Source: Tetraselmis striata (Eukaryota; Chlorophyta; Chlorodendrophyceae; Chlorodendrales; Chlorodendraceae). Taken from it: a stretch of DNA of 64,000 nt. Shown here piece after piece: positions 10,403 through 21,880 of the stretch (position 1 is its first letter; every line of letters begins with the position of its first letter). Location: assembly GCA_006384855.1 (NCBI GenBank), contig VCJN01001728.1:248001-312000 (forward strand). Direction: 5' to 3'. A program made the position numbers and the translations under genes. The notes under the pieces were generated by a model that saw only the letters and a list, made by a program, of their open reading frames with translations, did not search any database and was not told where the DNA came from.

Positions 10403-12311
10403 TGGCCGCGCTTGCAAGACTTCACCGGCTCCTTAATATGAAGCAAGGGCGTCGAGGACGCGAGCGCGTGATGGCGCAGCCTCATGACAGCACATCGAGC
10501 TCCCAACATGGCCTCTATGGCAGTACGGCTACATACCTCGAGCACGCTGTCTCAGCTCGCTTGCAAGACGAGGTTGATGGGCTCCCGGTATCATCTCGCG
10601 AACAAATCCTGCTCGGCCAGCTCGACTCCGCGTCGTGGTTGTGGACCACTACTCTGCGGATTGGCCTTCGGAGGACTGCACGCTAGTGGAACCCGTGCGA
10701 GTTCGTGCAGCCGAGCCGTAAGACAGTCGGCATGCTCAGCATCAAAGACTATAAGCCGGAATCAAGTTGTAAGGAACTTCAAATTTCAAATACTTTGGAA
10801 CTTTGGCGGTAGGGTCCACTCATCGCACGGCCTTGACGCCGCAAGAACTCGGCGAGGTGGCGGTGGGTTTCGTTTTGCTTCCGAGCCCTTGCTTGGCACA
10901 TATCACTGGGCGCGAGATCGTCTTGCCCTCCACGGCCGACAACCTTGTGCAAGTGGACGACATTTTTGGCGACACCCTCTTGAGCTTGCCGGCGCCGGCA
11001 TATGCTTACATCCGGGTGGAGCACGATGCCATCGCGGATGCCTTGCAGAGTATTGCAGGGGGGCATTGGGCGTTCATCTGCATAGGGTGGATAACATAGG
11101 TGGATAACATGTTTCAACTTTCAACACGTTGTGCATGCCGACAGGGCCATACATGTCGCGGGATGAGCTCAAGGATCCAATCCGATATGGCCGCCGGGTT
11201 CATGTGCATGCACTGGGGCTTGACCGTGAGCTTGATTCCGACGACAACATGCAACCCCTTCGATCTGACATAGTTCAAAACCATGCGCGATTTTGAGCAA
11301 AATACACTGCGCCACCGCGGCGCCAATGAGGATGGATATTAGCAGCATTGTGCGTCCGCTTGCTAACATATTTTGAATTTCACAAGGAGCGTCCGGTTTT
11401 CCGAAGAATGGCAGTTTGGTTGCATGTTCTCAAACAGCAATAAGTCGCTGTATATCTTAGGTCGGTCCAGCATGCGATGCGGTAATTGTGGAACGGAGGT
11501 GGCCGGTGGTTGTCGACACTCTCAATGGGTTGCAAAGACACGCATATGCGTGTGTTGAAATGTCCTCGGACATATGGAGCACATTGTGATGCACCGAAAC
11601 CATATGATGATATTACTGTGGCCAGACAATCAACAGCAACAGAAGCGCAAAAGCGTCCGCTTTTGTTATTCGATATATGTGTGACTGTAACGGGGCTTTG
11701 GGGGGGGGGGGGGGGGGGGTTAATAGTTGCCAGCTACAATACCTATAGGTAAGACTACCTAGTGGTGGTGGTAGTCGAGATCGAACAAGTCCGCGCAATG
11801 AGGTCTAGCCATTTGCGCATTAGGGTCGATGTCCGTCTTTGCGAACTCGCGGGCTCGCTTGCGGCCCTCGGATAGATATGTTGCGGACATGTGAAGACGA
11901 CTTGCTTGTGGGGTCTTGCATGCCGGACCAAGGCGGAGAGGAAGACCCACTGACAGATATCGCCTACGCAAAAGTGTGAATCATCGAACGATTCGCTACC
12001 CCTTCAAGTAAACACTACTGTAACCTCCGATATATTGACTGACCTGTGAATAAAACAAATCGACTCGTTGTTTAACATGGGATTTGCAGGCACACAAGCC
12101 CACAGATACGGGAGTATGACAGGCTGTGGTGCGCTCGATGGAGCGTGTAACAACCAATAAGGAGACTGTGCCGGGCATCCTCCGTGAAGGCATGAGGTTG
12201 TCCAAGCCGGGTCAGCGCGTAAACGGGCACAAACCAAATAAACTGGTTTAGTACCTTTCAGAAGGAACGTTTGTTTGCCGACGTAGGGAAGCCGGGCGAA
12301 ACGGGCCGACG

Positions 12312-12343
<32 letters not shown>

Positions 12344-13254
12344 AGGCAGGGATGCGAAAGGCAACGACATGCCAGCGTAGCGGGCCAACAAGGAGGATAC
12401 GACTGACAATGCGGCCAGGGACGAACATCGTTGCGAGGTCTCCATACATGTGCGCCAATCGGAGTTCATTTCCGAGAGAGGCCGGTACCAAGCGCGGTCA
12501 AGCTAGTAGGGGCGACAACGATGGCGGCTGCAACCTTGGACGCCAGTTTCGGGACGAAGTGCCCGAGTAGACGCCAAGGGGGATGTACCAATTGCGTTCG
12601 TCGAGACGCCAGTCGGCATCTAGGACATAGATGCATGCACTCGACCGCCTCGCAGTGCGAGACCGCGCAAGTCGCGCAAGCGAGCGTTGAAGCGGGGGAG
12701 CTTGGCGTTTTCGAACATAGCGAAGCGGGCAATCGAGCACGGGCCCCGTGCCGTGGTCATGAGGAACTGGAAACGGGGCGTGATGAAGTCGTCGCGATCA
12801 ATTTCGCCACTGAGGCCAAAAGCCGTCGGTGCAACATCACACGGTCCATCGTATACTCGCTAGATTCGCACACATGATCGCTAAAATATTATAATACCAA
12901 CATTACAGACGAATTAGGGCATGTAATGCCAACTACGAGCAATAAATTGAAAACATATAACGCACGAATGTGGAATGCTCAAGGACTATTAATCACAATT
13001 GTATGAGTCATATTTGAAAACGCAGTACATGGACATTCGTACGTCGAGTAGTTAAATTCGGTACGTCTTAAGGTGAACACCATGGACATTATTGGCAAGC
13101 CAATGAGCAAGCTAAGGTAAATGCCTCTGCATGGCATGACAAACAACCAATGTTGCTTGTGCACAGTTGCAGTTACAGCGATGCCAATACGCCCCGGGCG
13201 ACTCCATCAAGTCCAAGTACATGGATTGGAGGGTTGTGCGTTCATGCTGTAGGT
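10403..13254. other. non-genic repeat debris with no assigned gene
   Basis: Open frames on both strands are shorter than about 210 codons and none matches a family I can name. The longest, at about 10484-11107 (+), overlaps two other open frames over the same bases. G tracts lie at about 11700-11719 and 12311-12337. Since a piggyBac-like C-terminal fragment follows at 13.26 kb, part of this stretch could hold the decayed rest of that transposase, but I could not read it. Confidence 0.4.
10670..10795 (+). repeat. dispersed ~130-bp repeat, copy 1
   Basis: It shares GCACGCT near the start, GCGAGTTCGTG in the middle and a conserved end TTGTAAG.AA.TTCAAATTTCAA with copies at 30722-30840 (+) and 40548-40690 (-). 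There is no coding potential. It could be a short non-autonomous element or the terminus of a larger one. Confidence 0.6.
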
Positions 13255-13865
13255 TGGATCATCGTGAGAGCCATGGGGCGTACCTAAGCCACTTCAACAC
13301 GGTTGACATTAACAAGAAGCTGAGCATCGGACAATACTCAGTCTGTCGCCACAACATAGGTGGCGCGAGATTGCGTGTCCCATTTCTGGTTGTACACCAT
13401 GTCTGTCATCGAGAAGGGTGCATACCTATGCTGCGATGCGTTCACGGACAACGTCAACCTTTCTCGCCATGAGTGGAAATGCATCGTTGTTGATGCCATG
13501 ATCTATCAAGGCAAGAGTGACGGTGGATTCAGCCGCGTCCATGTACTCCATGTCACTAGGATCTAAACGGGCGCCTTGCACAGCGCGCAGCAGCTCCCGG
13601 CAGTGCATCGCAAGGAACGGCACTGCAACCCAGCCATGGCCAAAAGCGGAGCTATCCGTTCACCAAGCCGAATCCAGAGAACATCATTCTATCCAAGAAC
13701 AAGGATGGCCGAGACCTTCAGAAGCGCCGGCAGTGCCGCCACTGCGCCAACACGATTCGTTCGGTTTGTTCCGAGTGTGGGATCGCGACGCCTATGTGGC
13801 CATCTCAGTGTGGGCGCCCATGCTTTTTGGCGCATGTTATCACATACCCAACACCTCATCCATGA
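13255..13865 (+). pseudogene. piggyBac-like transposase, C-terminal fragment
   Basis: Three consecutive plus-strand frames give one coherent protein end. First comes a stretch with HFNTVDINKKLSIGQYSV (from about 13291). Then, in the next frame, VSHFWLYTMSVIEKGAYLCCDAF (two segments of this shown; from about 13360). Then a Cys/His cluster with CRHC, CSEC, a later Cys pair and PCFLAH, ending in a TGA at 13863-13865. PiggyBac-family (DDE_Tnp_1_7) transposases end in exactly this order: a VD(I/V)NN-type block, a helix region with VIE..AYL, and a C-terminal zinc-binding Cys/His module. Two frameshifts and missing upstream catalytic aspartates make it a dead fragment. The identification is by motif memory only. 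Confidence 0.55.
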
Positions 13866-15370
13866 TGGTTGGGCCAAGGTGGTTGATCCAGCAAACACCA
13901 ACCGCCAACTAGGCCTCACAGAGTAGTATCAATATGTGAATCTGTGCAATCCACCCCCCCCCCCCCCCCCTCATAAATTCAATGTGTACTGTGTCTCAAG
14001 GCATATATGGAAGTATTATTAACACGCGGCATTTTCGTTGAATACCTATCGGCGGTCTCGACCCTCGAATAGCTGCCCTTCGGCGAGCCGGTATATCATA
14101 GCGCCACTTCCGTGGCCACGAGGTGTGTCTTAGGTGGGGAATCATGGCGGTCAGGTCGGTGCATTGTATGTATTTCGGCTTCGATATCCTGTCATAGCAG
14201 TTTCTGGAGGTCGACTTTTCGCGGATATTGACACATTAGTGACAGGTTAGGGTATGCGGATATCAGCCAAGAGACCTAGTAGGGTATACCCACCCCATCA
14301 GACCTAAAGGGGTGATTTTTACGCTAAGATACTTGAAGCCCGACGAATATAGACCACATAAGTGCAGATATTGCCGGTCGACAGAGTGTCGCTTGTCACT
14401 GCACCACGGTTCAGTACGAGGGTATTATCAGGATAGGTCGCTGCGGGCGGTAGCTGTCTGTATCTCAGACTGGTACGTGCCGTAGTACCATCATGATCGT
14501 ATCAGCACATAATCTCATCCAGGCAAAAGGAAAATTGCGCTTAAGGCCTACTTAAACACCGTGTACGCCGGTGTGCGTAGATTGCTTCACTGCTTGACCC
14601 ATTGAACGCTCAAACCCTATGTCTTGCTTTTGATGCTGTGATGCTTGACCTTATCAAATGCTTGGCAATGATTATGGGAGGCGGAAATACATCTGAATGA
14701 TGACGCGCTGACTTGCCGGTTGTGCTCACACTATGTATATAGAGCAGAGTAGAGTGAGACATTCCCTGCGCATAGTGGCCTGGCGGTGTCTTCCTGACTT
14801 GGACTTATTGTGAGCAGAATTGATGTGGAAGTATTCCATTTGCGTGGCATGACGAAAATGGAAAAACATGGTGGTATTTGAGAACATACACCGAGGCATG
14901 CGCCCCAAGCCTTTGCCTGCTTTCGGCTCTGCCAGGGTAATGCTTTTCTTGTCCACATAGTAACAGAATTTGCCTCTACAATAACAGGAGAGGAATTTAC
15001 CAAGGAAATGCCGAACATCGCTGCAAGCACCACTCGAAAGAGTTTTGAATTACTTGGATACATCATGCCGCAATCACATGCCATATCATGCGGTGCATAT
15101 TGACGGCGCCCGCAGAAAGAAGAGTATAGTGCTTGAATCGAAATCTTGAGTGCGGGGCTGTGCTACTGCGTCGTGACTGCTTGTTCCTTTCAACGCACAG
15201 GGGTCATTCGCGTAGCCGGTGATGACCTTTCCAGCTGTACGCGAGTGCGCTTTGAAATGGAAACCGACAGATGAGAGTTGAAAGCGGGGGTATTGGGTGG
15301 GGCCCCGGGGGAGGGGGCGGGCGGTGAAGGGGGGGGGGGGGGGGGGGGGGCGGGTAATGCTGACGCCTAT
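13866..15370. other. spacer with no recognised gene; one unassigned minus-strand ORF
   Basis: It holds a C tract at about 13952-13970 and AT-richer sequence than its surroundings. A 117-codon open frame at 14731-15084 (-) overlaps a second minus frame (14726-14956). Neither shows a motif I recognise, and both could be transposon relics. A G tract at 15331-15350 lies just beyond the eIF4B stop codon, in its presumed 3' UTR. Confidence 0.4.
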
Positions 15371-17819
15371 CTATGCAGAAGCCTCCTTCACATTGCTGAC
15401 CTCGGCCTCACTCGCCTTGGCCTCCTCAGCCTTCTTGGCGGCGCGTGCATAGCGCAACTTGTCGTTGACCTCCAGGCGCAGCTTCTCATACGACTCCTCC
15501 TTGGCAGCCAGCTCAGCCGCCACGTCCTCTCCAGCCTCCGCTTTGCTCTTGAGTGCCGCGATCTCGTCCAAGATCGCCTTCTCCTCCGGGGTGTCATCCC
15601 TGATCACGGCCTTGGCCTCTAGCTTGAGGTCCTCCTTCACAGGGTCCTTGCCCTGCTCCTTCAGGATCTCCTCGCGCGGGCGGGCGGTGCCAAACGGATT
15701 GGCCTTGGGCGCGCGAGGCTTGGGGGCCTCTACAGGCGTGGGCTCAGCAGGCTCAGGCGCCGGTGGGGTCTCTACAGGCAGCGTGCGCGGCGCGAGCTTC
15801 AGCTTGGGTCGCCCACCAGTAGGCGCGTCCGGCTCCGCGGGGGGCGCAGCCTGCAAGAGCAAAAGGATCCGAAGGTTAGACCGGCCGCCACCTGGCAGCT
15901 AGACCTCCAGGCCGGCAACATTGGCCCTTCCTGGTAGTGCTTGTATCTGTGCATGCAAGCTAACTAGCAAGGCCCTATGCGTCACAGCAATTCACACACA
16001 CGCTCAGTTCCGACCTGGTTGAATTCAAGCACCAATCCCCTGCCGCGACCTGGTGACAACATCGCCCCGGAGTCTCTTCCCTTTGTTTTTGCCCCCTGTC
16101 CTGCTTCTGACTCTGTGTCCCCCGAAGTGAGCATTCATACCCGTTATCTTAAACTCGTTTTCCCGCACATGTAGCAGCCTGCTGCCGCTCTCTAAATATA
16201 TGATCTCGAGGGGCTGGAGAGAACAAGCAGCCTGTGGCTCATGTCGCAGGTGTCCCTGGCAGGCGTTTCTCGTGTAATGATATGAGTTGAGAAGCTTGGA
16301 CCACCGCAGTAATAATGATACAGGCAGCAGGGAAGATAACATCCATGACTGATACCCAGGGTGGTGGGTGGAGGCGGGGCAAGAACCCACCCGGCGGCTC
16401 CAGCGGTCCTCGGAGTCTGCCTTGCTGGGGCCCAGCGGCTCGCGGGAGTCGAAATCAGCCGGAGGCGGCGCGCGGCGGCTCCAGCGGTCCTCGGTATCGG
16501 CCTTGCTGGGGCCCATCGGCTCGCGAGCGTCCGCAGGCGGTGGCAACGGCTCGCGGCGGCTCCAGCGGTCCTCCGTATCGGCCTTGCTGGGACCCAATTG
16601 GCTCGCGGTCGGCGCGGTCGGGGCCGTAGCGATCTGCCAGCCCGCCAGTCGCCTCGCGGCGGTCGTCATCACGAGGAGGCAGCGCCCGTCGGTCACGGCC
16701 CCAGTTGTCGCTGCCATCGGCGCGGCTGGGGCCCATGTCCCCATCAGCTTCACGCCTGCACAGCGCCGGGAAAACACTTTCTGATCAGACGTATATTTGA
16801 AGGGGCAGTGACAGGACATATAGCTGGTCGAGAACCAAAAGGAGGGCGTGCATGTGACAGCATTCAGAAGGTGGCACAGCTAATAAAGAGAGAAGGGGAG
16901 AGAAGGGAGGGGAAGGGGGGTACCTGTCACCAAAGCCACCGCCACCGCCACGGGGTCCGTCTGAGGGCACAAACTTGCGCGTTGCGCCCCAGTTGCTATC
17001 CATGTCAGCGCGCGAGGGACCCATGTCTTCTTCATCACGGCCGCCTCCGCGCTCGTCGCGATCGCGGTCACCAAAGCCTGTGGGGGGAAGGAGTGACTGA
17101 GATTCAGGCACCCTGCTCGCCCTCACGTCAGGGTTATTGCACGTCCACAGCCGAGACAAAGCAAAGTATAGAAACATCGGCGCTGTCGATGGAGAGTAGT
17201 GATGCTGAATGGAGAGGCAGGGAGGCTACGTTAACCAGCGGTGGCGGATCCTTGGTGGGTTGGGGGGAGGGGGGAGGGAAAATTGCAGATGGTAGGCCGC
17301 GGCCACTGGCGGGCGGAAAGCGAGGGTGGAAGTGTGTTTGGTGGCCGGGGGGGGGGGGGGGGGGAGCACGGGGCACGCACCGCCGCCACGGTTGCCACCA
17401 TACTCCTTGAAGCCTCCACCTAAACGGTTGCCCTGACCTTCCTCGGGGTCATAACCCGCTGGCCCTTTCGGTAGCTGCAACAGCACCGCGTCGTCGGAAG
17501 ACATGAAGACGTTGCCGCCGCCGCTGGGGGCGCCGCCGCCGCCGCCGCCGTAGGCGGCCCTGGGACGGTAGGCGCCAGTGCTGCCGCCAGTGGGCGCAGA
17601 CTGGAAGTCGCTCAGGCTCATCTTCATCGGCTTTCCGCCCTTCTTCTTGTCCTTCTTCTTGGGTGCCGGCATCGCGGCGGCCGCCGATAGGCTGGGGAAG
17701 GCCTGGGCCTCGGAAAAGGTTTGCGCCGGCGGTGGCGGCGCGTCCGCCTCAGCCGCTTCCACGCTGTCTGCCCAAGCCCCGCCCGAGGGCGCGGGCACGC
17801 CCCACGCGTTCATTGCCAT
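15371..17819 (-). CDS. EIF4B: eukaryotic translation initiation factor 4B (plant-type)
   Basis: Plant-type eIF4B stimulates the eIF4A helicase during ribosome recruitment in the cytosol. Four exons join in phase: 17819-17381, 17077-16924, 16755-16391 and 15850-15371 (about 478 residues). The N-terminus has MAMNAWGVPAPSGGAWAD and FPSLSAAA, then a lysine-rich KKKDKKKGGK, a Gly/Ala region and NRLGGGFKEYGG. Exons 2-3 carry repeated GPSRAD/GPSKADTEDRW(S/G) units in Arg/Asp-rich sequence. The last exon has KLKLAPRTLPVE and NPFGTARPREEILKEQGKD, the signature of plant eIF4B, then a charged helical tail. The phases only close if one base is removed within exon 3 near 16596-16599 (CCAATTGG, where sister repeats have one base fewer). 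This looks like an assembly insertion or a very recent frameshift. The start was chosen at the first ATG of the MAMN motif; the open frame continues upstream without another good start. Confidence 0.9.
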
Positions 17820-18355
17820 GCTGTGCTTGCGGACTGGTGTGTAAAAACAAAGGGAGGGGGAGGGCTTGGGTGGGGGAGTTGTGGTGAAGTCGTGAGGACT
17901 GGGTGTGGAGCACGTCAAGTGAGCACGCCCGGTTCGACCGCCCGGCCACGCGCCGGTACTAGTACCATCAGTAAGCACTGTTGGTAATAGCGACCAATGA
18001 GCGGCAGCACTGACGCTTCACATTCACCCTTCCCCTATCGGCTGTCCATGTACTCGTCTAGCGCGCGTAATAAATTTAGTACGCGCGTACTACTTGCGGT
18101 TAGAGTATCCCCAGTAGGGCGTCCATATGTGACAGTGGCTCATGTCCACCGTTTGGGGCTCCTATGGGGCCTAAAGTACAGCATTAGTATCGGCCAGTGC
18201 CGTTTATGACGGCGGTGCGTCGTCGCGCATTGTGCATTCCACCTGTCCACCCGCCGATCTCCACCAGGAGGTACCATGCTGGCGACGACGTCACCACCAC
18301 GGCGAGCCGCCTGGGCGACCATTACAAGGCCAAATGGAAGAAGTATATTACAATG

Positions 18356-18357
<2 letters not shown>
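17820..18357. other. upstream region of eIF4B, no gene seen
   Basis: It presumably holds the eIF4B promoter on the minus strand. I see no convincing TATA element or other motif. The open frames here are short shadows. Confidence 0.4.
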
Positions 18358-18404
<47 letters not shown>

Positions 18405-18553
18405 CAGAGAGAGGCAAAGAGAGAGACACACACACATTGAGATGGATAGAGACAGAGAGAGAGAGAGAGAGGGAGGGAGGGAGAGAGAAAGAGACAAAGA
18501 GACAGAGAGATGGACAGAGACAGAGAGATGGAGAGAGGGAAGGAGACAGAGAG

Positions 18554-18600
<47 letters not shown>
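18358..18600. repeat. (GA)n microsatellite, interrupted
   Basis: About 240 bases of almost pure purine GA/GAGG/GACA repeats, with two uninterrupted GA runs at about 18358-18400 and 18558-18598. The long frames it creates in every phase (Glu/Arg or Ser/Leu repeats) are artefacts. Confidence 0.95.
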
Positions 18601-20153
18601 ACAGAGAGGGAAAGAGACAGGTGACGCGTATCCGTAGGCATAGACGTGCGTGTGTGTATATGAGTAAATTCCACTCGATGTATGGGCGGTGGCTGGACGA
18701 AACAGCGGCGCGCAGGTGCCGAGCCCTGCCTGACGGCGAGTGCAGCGATGGTATGTTGAGGTGGGGGAGAACGACAGGTGAGTGGGTCGCATTCCCGCCT
18801 CGGACCCAAGTCCAGCCCAGCACCCGCCACCACTGCGGCGCCACCAGCACAGCCTCCTCCCGGTGTATGCCCCCGACGTGACCTGCCCGATGCGTGCCAT
18901 TCCCTAACTGATCCGCATGGCGATGGCTCACCGGCGGGGCGCCGCGCGCTTATGGGCGCCGCTAATTACCGGCGCGGTGCCGAGGCCAGCCAACTTACGC
19001 AGCAGGGAGGCGCGACTGAGCATCGGGCGGGTGTGGGGCGCGGGATGAGGCTGGCGAATGGGCTAATCTCGTGCAGCGTGGTGGCTCTGAGCGCCCACGC
19101 ACCGCCTATGATGAGAATAGAACAGGGCAGCGTGCGAGGGCGAGTTCGTGGGCCACAAGCATGTCAGCCGCAGTAGTCGTGTTGATCAACCAACATCAGC
19201 AAGGTTTGCGAGGCTGGGAGGCTAATCCGACTACGACTTAATGGCCCGTAACTGCTTTGCCGTTCACAGTGCAAGGTATTTGAAGGAGCTGGGGTGGACT
19301 ACACCCAAGTAGAGTGACCATTTTAACTCTAGCACATGCACCTTGGCACCGGTGTGCCATGTAAGGATTTCACGCACATCCCCCCCCCCCCCACTCATCA
19401 TGCACCACAGTGATGCCACCCTGGGAAAATCTATCTGCACGAGCGATTTTGGGGCATCAAAGTACACATATGGACACCTGTTTCTACCGGATATGGGCAG
19501 GTATGGCACAGGTGGCTGCCCTATAGGTGTCTCTGAAAACACAGGTGCTGAAAATTCAAAAAAAAATAAGTAACTTGACAGTTGAATCAGAGATGCGTCG
19601 ATTTCTCAGAAAATTTTAAAAGAGCGGGTTCTATATCACTGGCCTACAGTTCCATGAACTGCATTGCTAGCGCTTTGAAGTGCCAGCAGCGAGCTGAGAA
19701 CAAGTACCAGTGCCAGCAGTACCAGCAATACCAGCAGCGAGTAGCGAGTACCATTACCAGTAGCGAGCGTTCGCATTGCCAGCGCTTTGAAGTACCAGAT
19801 TTTTTTTTCCATTACCAGCAGCGAGTAGTGAGTACCAGTACCAATACCTCCCAACCGTGAGATCGTAATCGGACGGCTGTGTAATTAAGGACCGTGGGTG
19901 GGTGGGCGGGTGGGCGGGTGGGTGGGTGGATTATAGTACTTAGTAGTACATTCCAGTAGATAAGCGCTTTAGTCATGCACCTATAGGCCCGATCCGCTGC
20001 ACTATACGGGTGCCGGTACGGCAATAAAGCTCACCGCCGAAAAATCGACGCTTCGCTGGATAAAAAAATTGGTATGCCGATATCGGAGCGGTACGGATAC
20101 ATGCGGACCCGTACCACTCCCCAGAAAACTTCATATGGGAGTATATAATATTT
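18601..20153. other. spacer with simple repeats, no gene recognised
   Basis: It contains a short C tract (19381-19392), a CCAGCAGCGAGTA-type degenerate microsatellite (about 19680-19855) and a G-rich GGGTGGGTGGGC run (about 19894-19930) with quadruplex-forming spacing. The open frames are short and unassigned. Confidence 0.5.
19680..19855. repeat. degenerate (CCAG/CAGCGAGTA)n simple repeat
   Basis: Irregular repetition of ACCAGCAGCGAGTAGCGAGT and TTGAAGTACCAG words over about 175 bases. There is no coding meaning. Confidence 0.7.
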
Positions 20154-20353
20154 ATTACATAAGGGCTTTCACAAAAGCGCACTACAAACAGAACTAACAG
20201 CAACTATGAAAGGTTGCCAGCAAAAGAGAGACATAAGCCTAAAACCAAGGTCGAGCAGGAGGACAGGGAGCCAAGAACCAAGAAGGAGCCAAGGGAACCA
20301 CGAAGTCACTTAGCTGCCAAGAACCAAAGGGACCCCCGCCCCGGGGTAGGCTA

Positions 20354-20700
20354 TCAGCCGCGGCGAGGACGCTTGCAGCCAATGACCGGGGTCATAGCAA
20401 CACATGCCGACGAGCGACGCGACGCAGGCGCAGGAGCACCATCACGTGCCGCACGCGCGGCCGCGACCCCGCCAAGAACGTTGTCTGCATGTGCCATGTT
20501 GATGTGCAAGGAGAAACGGCGGCGCCACGCAGACAAGAGCTGGCCGATTTTTTGGCCAATGTGTGTGTGGCTAGCTTTCGCGAGCTCCACCAAGAAAGCC
20601 TCGGCGTGCGGGGCCAGCGAGCCAAACTCGGAAACAGCGAAAGGAACAAAGCGAAGCATGCCGGCGGCGTATCGGACACCCTCGTCATACTTGTGGATTT
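20354..20700 (-). pseudogene. retroelement polyprotein C-terminal fragment
   Basis: The minus-strand frame contains MLRFVPFAVSEFGSLAPHAE followed by a helical stretch and FSLHINMAHADN..GG. An (R/Y)FVPFA(V/F)E.(F/Y)G.LG-type block near the stop codon is, to my recollection, how many algal LINE-type reverse transcriptase ORFs end. The RT core is absent, so this is a 5'-truncated copy. Confidence 0.4.
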
Positions 20701-21162
20701 TGTGGCGAGTTATATGGGAGTCATATGGGAGTCCTCCTGCACATAATCCTTACATCCGCCTTTCGATACGGGTGGACGAGACGGTGGACAGGTTCTACTC
20801 TAACCCTTACAGAAAACGTACCAAAACATCTCGTCCACGCGTTCTTCTACGGGCGTCCTGTATCAACTCGTCCACTGCCGCGAGCGATGGACAGGTTGAA
20901 ATCGCCCAAAATCGTTGATCTCGTCCACCGCTCAGTGGACGAGTTCCTAAAAAATCAGTACTTAGTGCCTTTTCATGCACCAACCCATGCACCAACCCAA
21001 CGCGCGCCGCGGCGCCGCCCCAGCATCACTCAACTCCACGCCCGTCGGCATCACGCGCTGCGCTTTTGCGTCGAGCCTGCCGTCGCCCGTCGGTAGTTCT
21101 GGCCACTCCACTCCGTCGCCGCGTGCCACACGCCTTTAACTACGCTTCGCCAATGTCCCGAG

Positions 21163-21420
21163 ATGGCTGACCCGTCTCAAGATGTCCCCGTCGCATCCTC
21201 GCCCTCTGCGGGCGGTGTCCTCGGGAGTGTTGTCGCCGCAGTCACGGAGACTGTCCGGCGGCTGTCGGGGATGTCCAGTGAGCAGCCGCCGCAGCAAGCG
21301 CCACCCAGACTTGGCTCGTCCCCTCAGGCTGCCAGCTCGTCCGCGCTGCGTGCATCGGGTTCCTCGGGATACAACAGTAGAGAAGCAAGGGCAGCCTCCG
21401 AAAAGGCGCGCCCCGTTCGG
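21163..21420 (+). pseudogene. gag-like N-terminal fragment (Ser/Ala/Pro-rich)
   Basis: Open frame starting MADPSQDVPVASSPSAGG after a GC-rich leader. Its composition and position resemble the N-termini of gag ORFs elsewhere in this window (near 22892, 31174 and 59053). It lasts about 85 residues before low-quality sequence. The function is inferred from resemblance only. Confidence 0.35.
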
Positions 21421-21527
21421 GTCATGGCGGCTCCGCTACTGTATTTCTTTCGCAGCATCGTCACTAAGCGATCCTATCCCAGCGAGTCCGTCACCGCGCG
21501 CGTTCCGATTCGACATTTCATCATGTG

Positions 21528-21552
21528 TTGATTACATGAGCTAGCAGCAACA
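21528..21552 (-). repeat. conserved retroelement 3'-end tag (copy 2)
   Basis: On the minus strand it reads GTTGCTGCTAGCTCATGTAA with TCAAC beyond. It follows (in transcript sense) the minus-strand ORF fragment at 21560-21880, with GATATCGCCT just upstream as in copy 3. It contains the TGTAA polyadenylation-type signal. Confidence 0.6.
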
Positions 21553-21559
21553 GGCGATA

Positions 21560-21880
21560 TCAGGAAATCACCAAAAAAAAGGACAACCAGACATGTCCTC
21601 TACAGCGACTGCGAGGTGGAAGCAGTAACATGAGAAGACGCATAATGGGCACGAGCCCACGCATCAGACTTGGCCATCTGCACACCGGCACAGAGAATGC
21701 CGCCCATGGTACCATGCACGCAAGCCGAGACCCGCTGCAATAGCCCCCGCCGTGTGCGCGACAGGTGACGGCGGAACTCAGAAGGTTGGCTGGCGACAAA
21801 GTTTCGAAGTGCCTGAACGGATTGACCACGAAGGAAGCATGAGGTCGGGGCGGAAGGACCGCGGATTTCATCATGTCCAC
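21560..21880 (-). pseudogene. retroelement ORF C-terminal fragment ending at the 3' tag
   Basis: Minus-strand frames spanning this stretch (for example with NPFRHFETLSPANLL and the alternative frame with VHGTMGGILCAGVQMAKS) end shortly before the tag at 21528-21552. I read it as the last part of a LINE-like ORF plus 3' UTR. No catalytic motif is visible, and which frame is ancestral is unsure. Confidence 0.35.

Noticed and set aside
18140..18931. Long Ser/Leu- and Arg/Glu-repeat ORFs on both strands
   Set aside because: They are translations of the GA microsatellite. Every frame is open because the repeat lacks stops.
19894..19930. GGGTGGGTGGGC run as a possible internal telomere repeat
   Set aside because: It does not match the algal telomere unit TTTAGGG or TTTTAGGG. 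It is only a short G-rich quadruplex-prone run.
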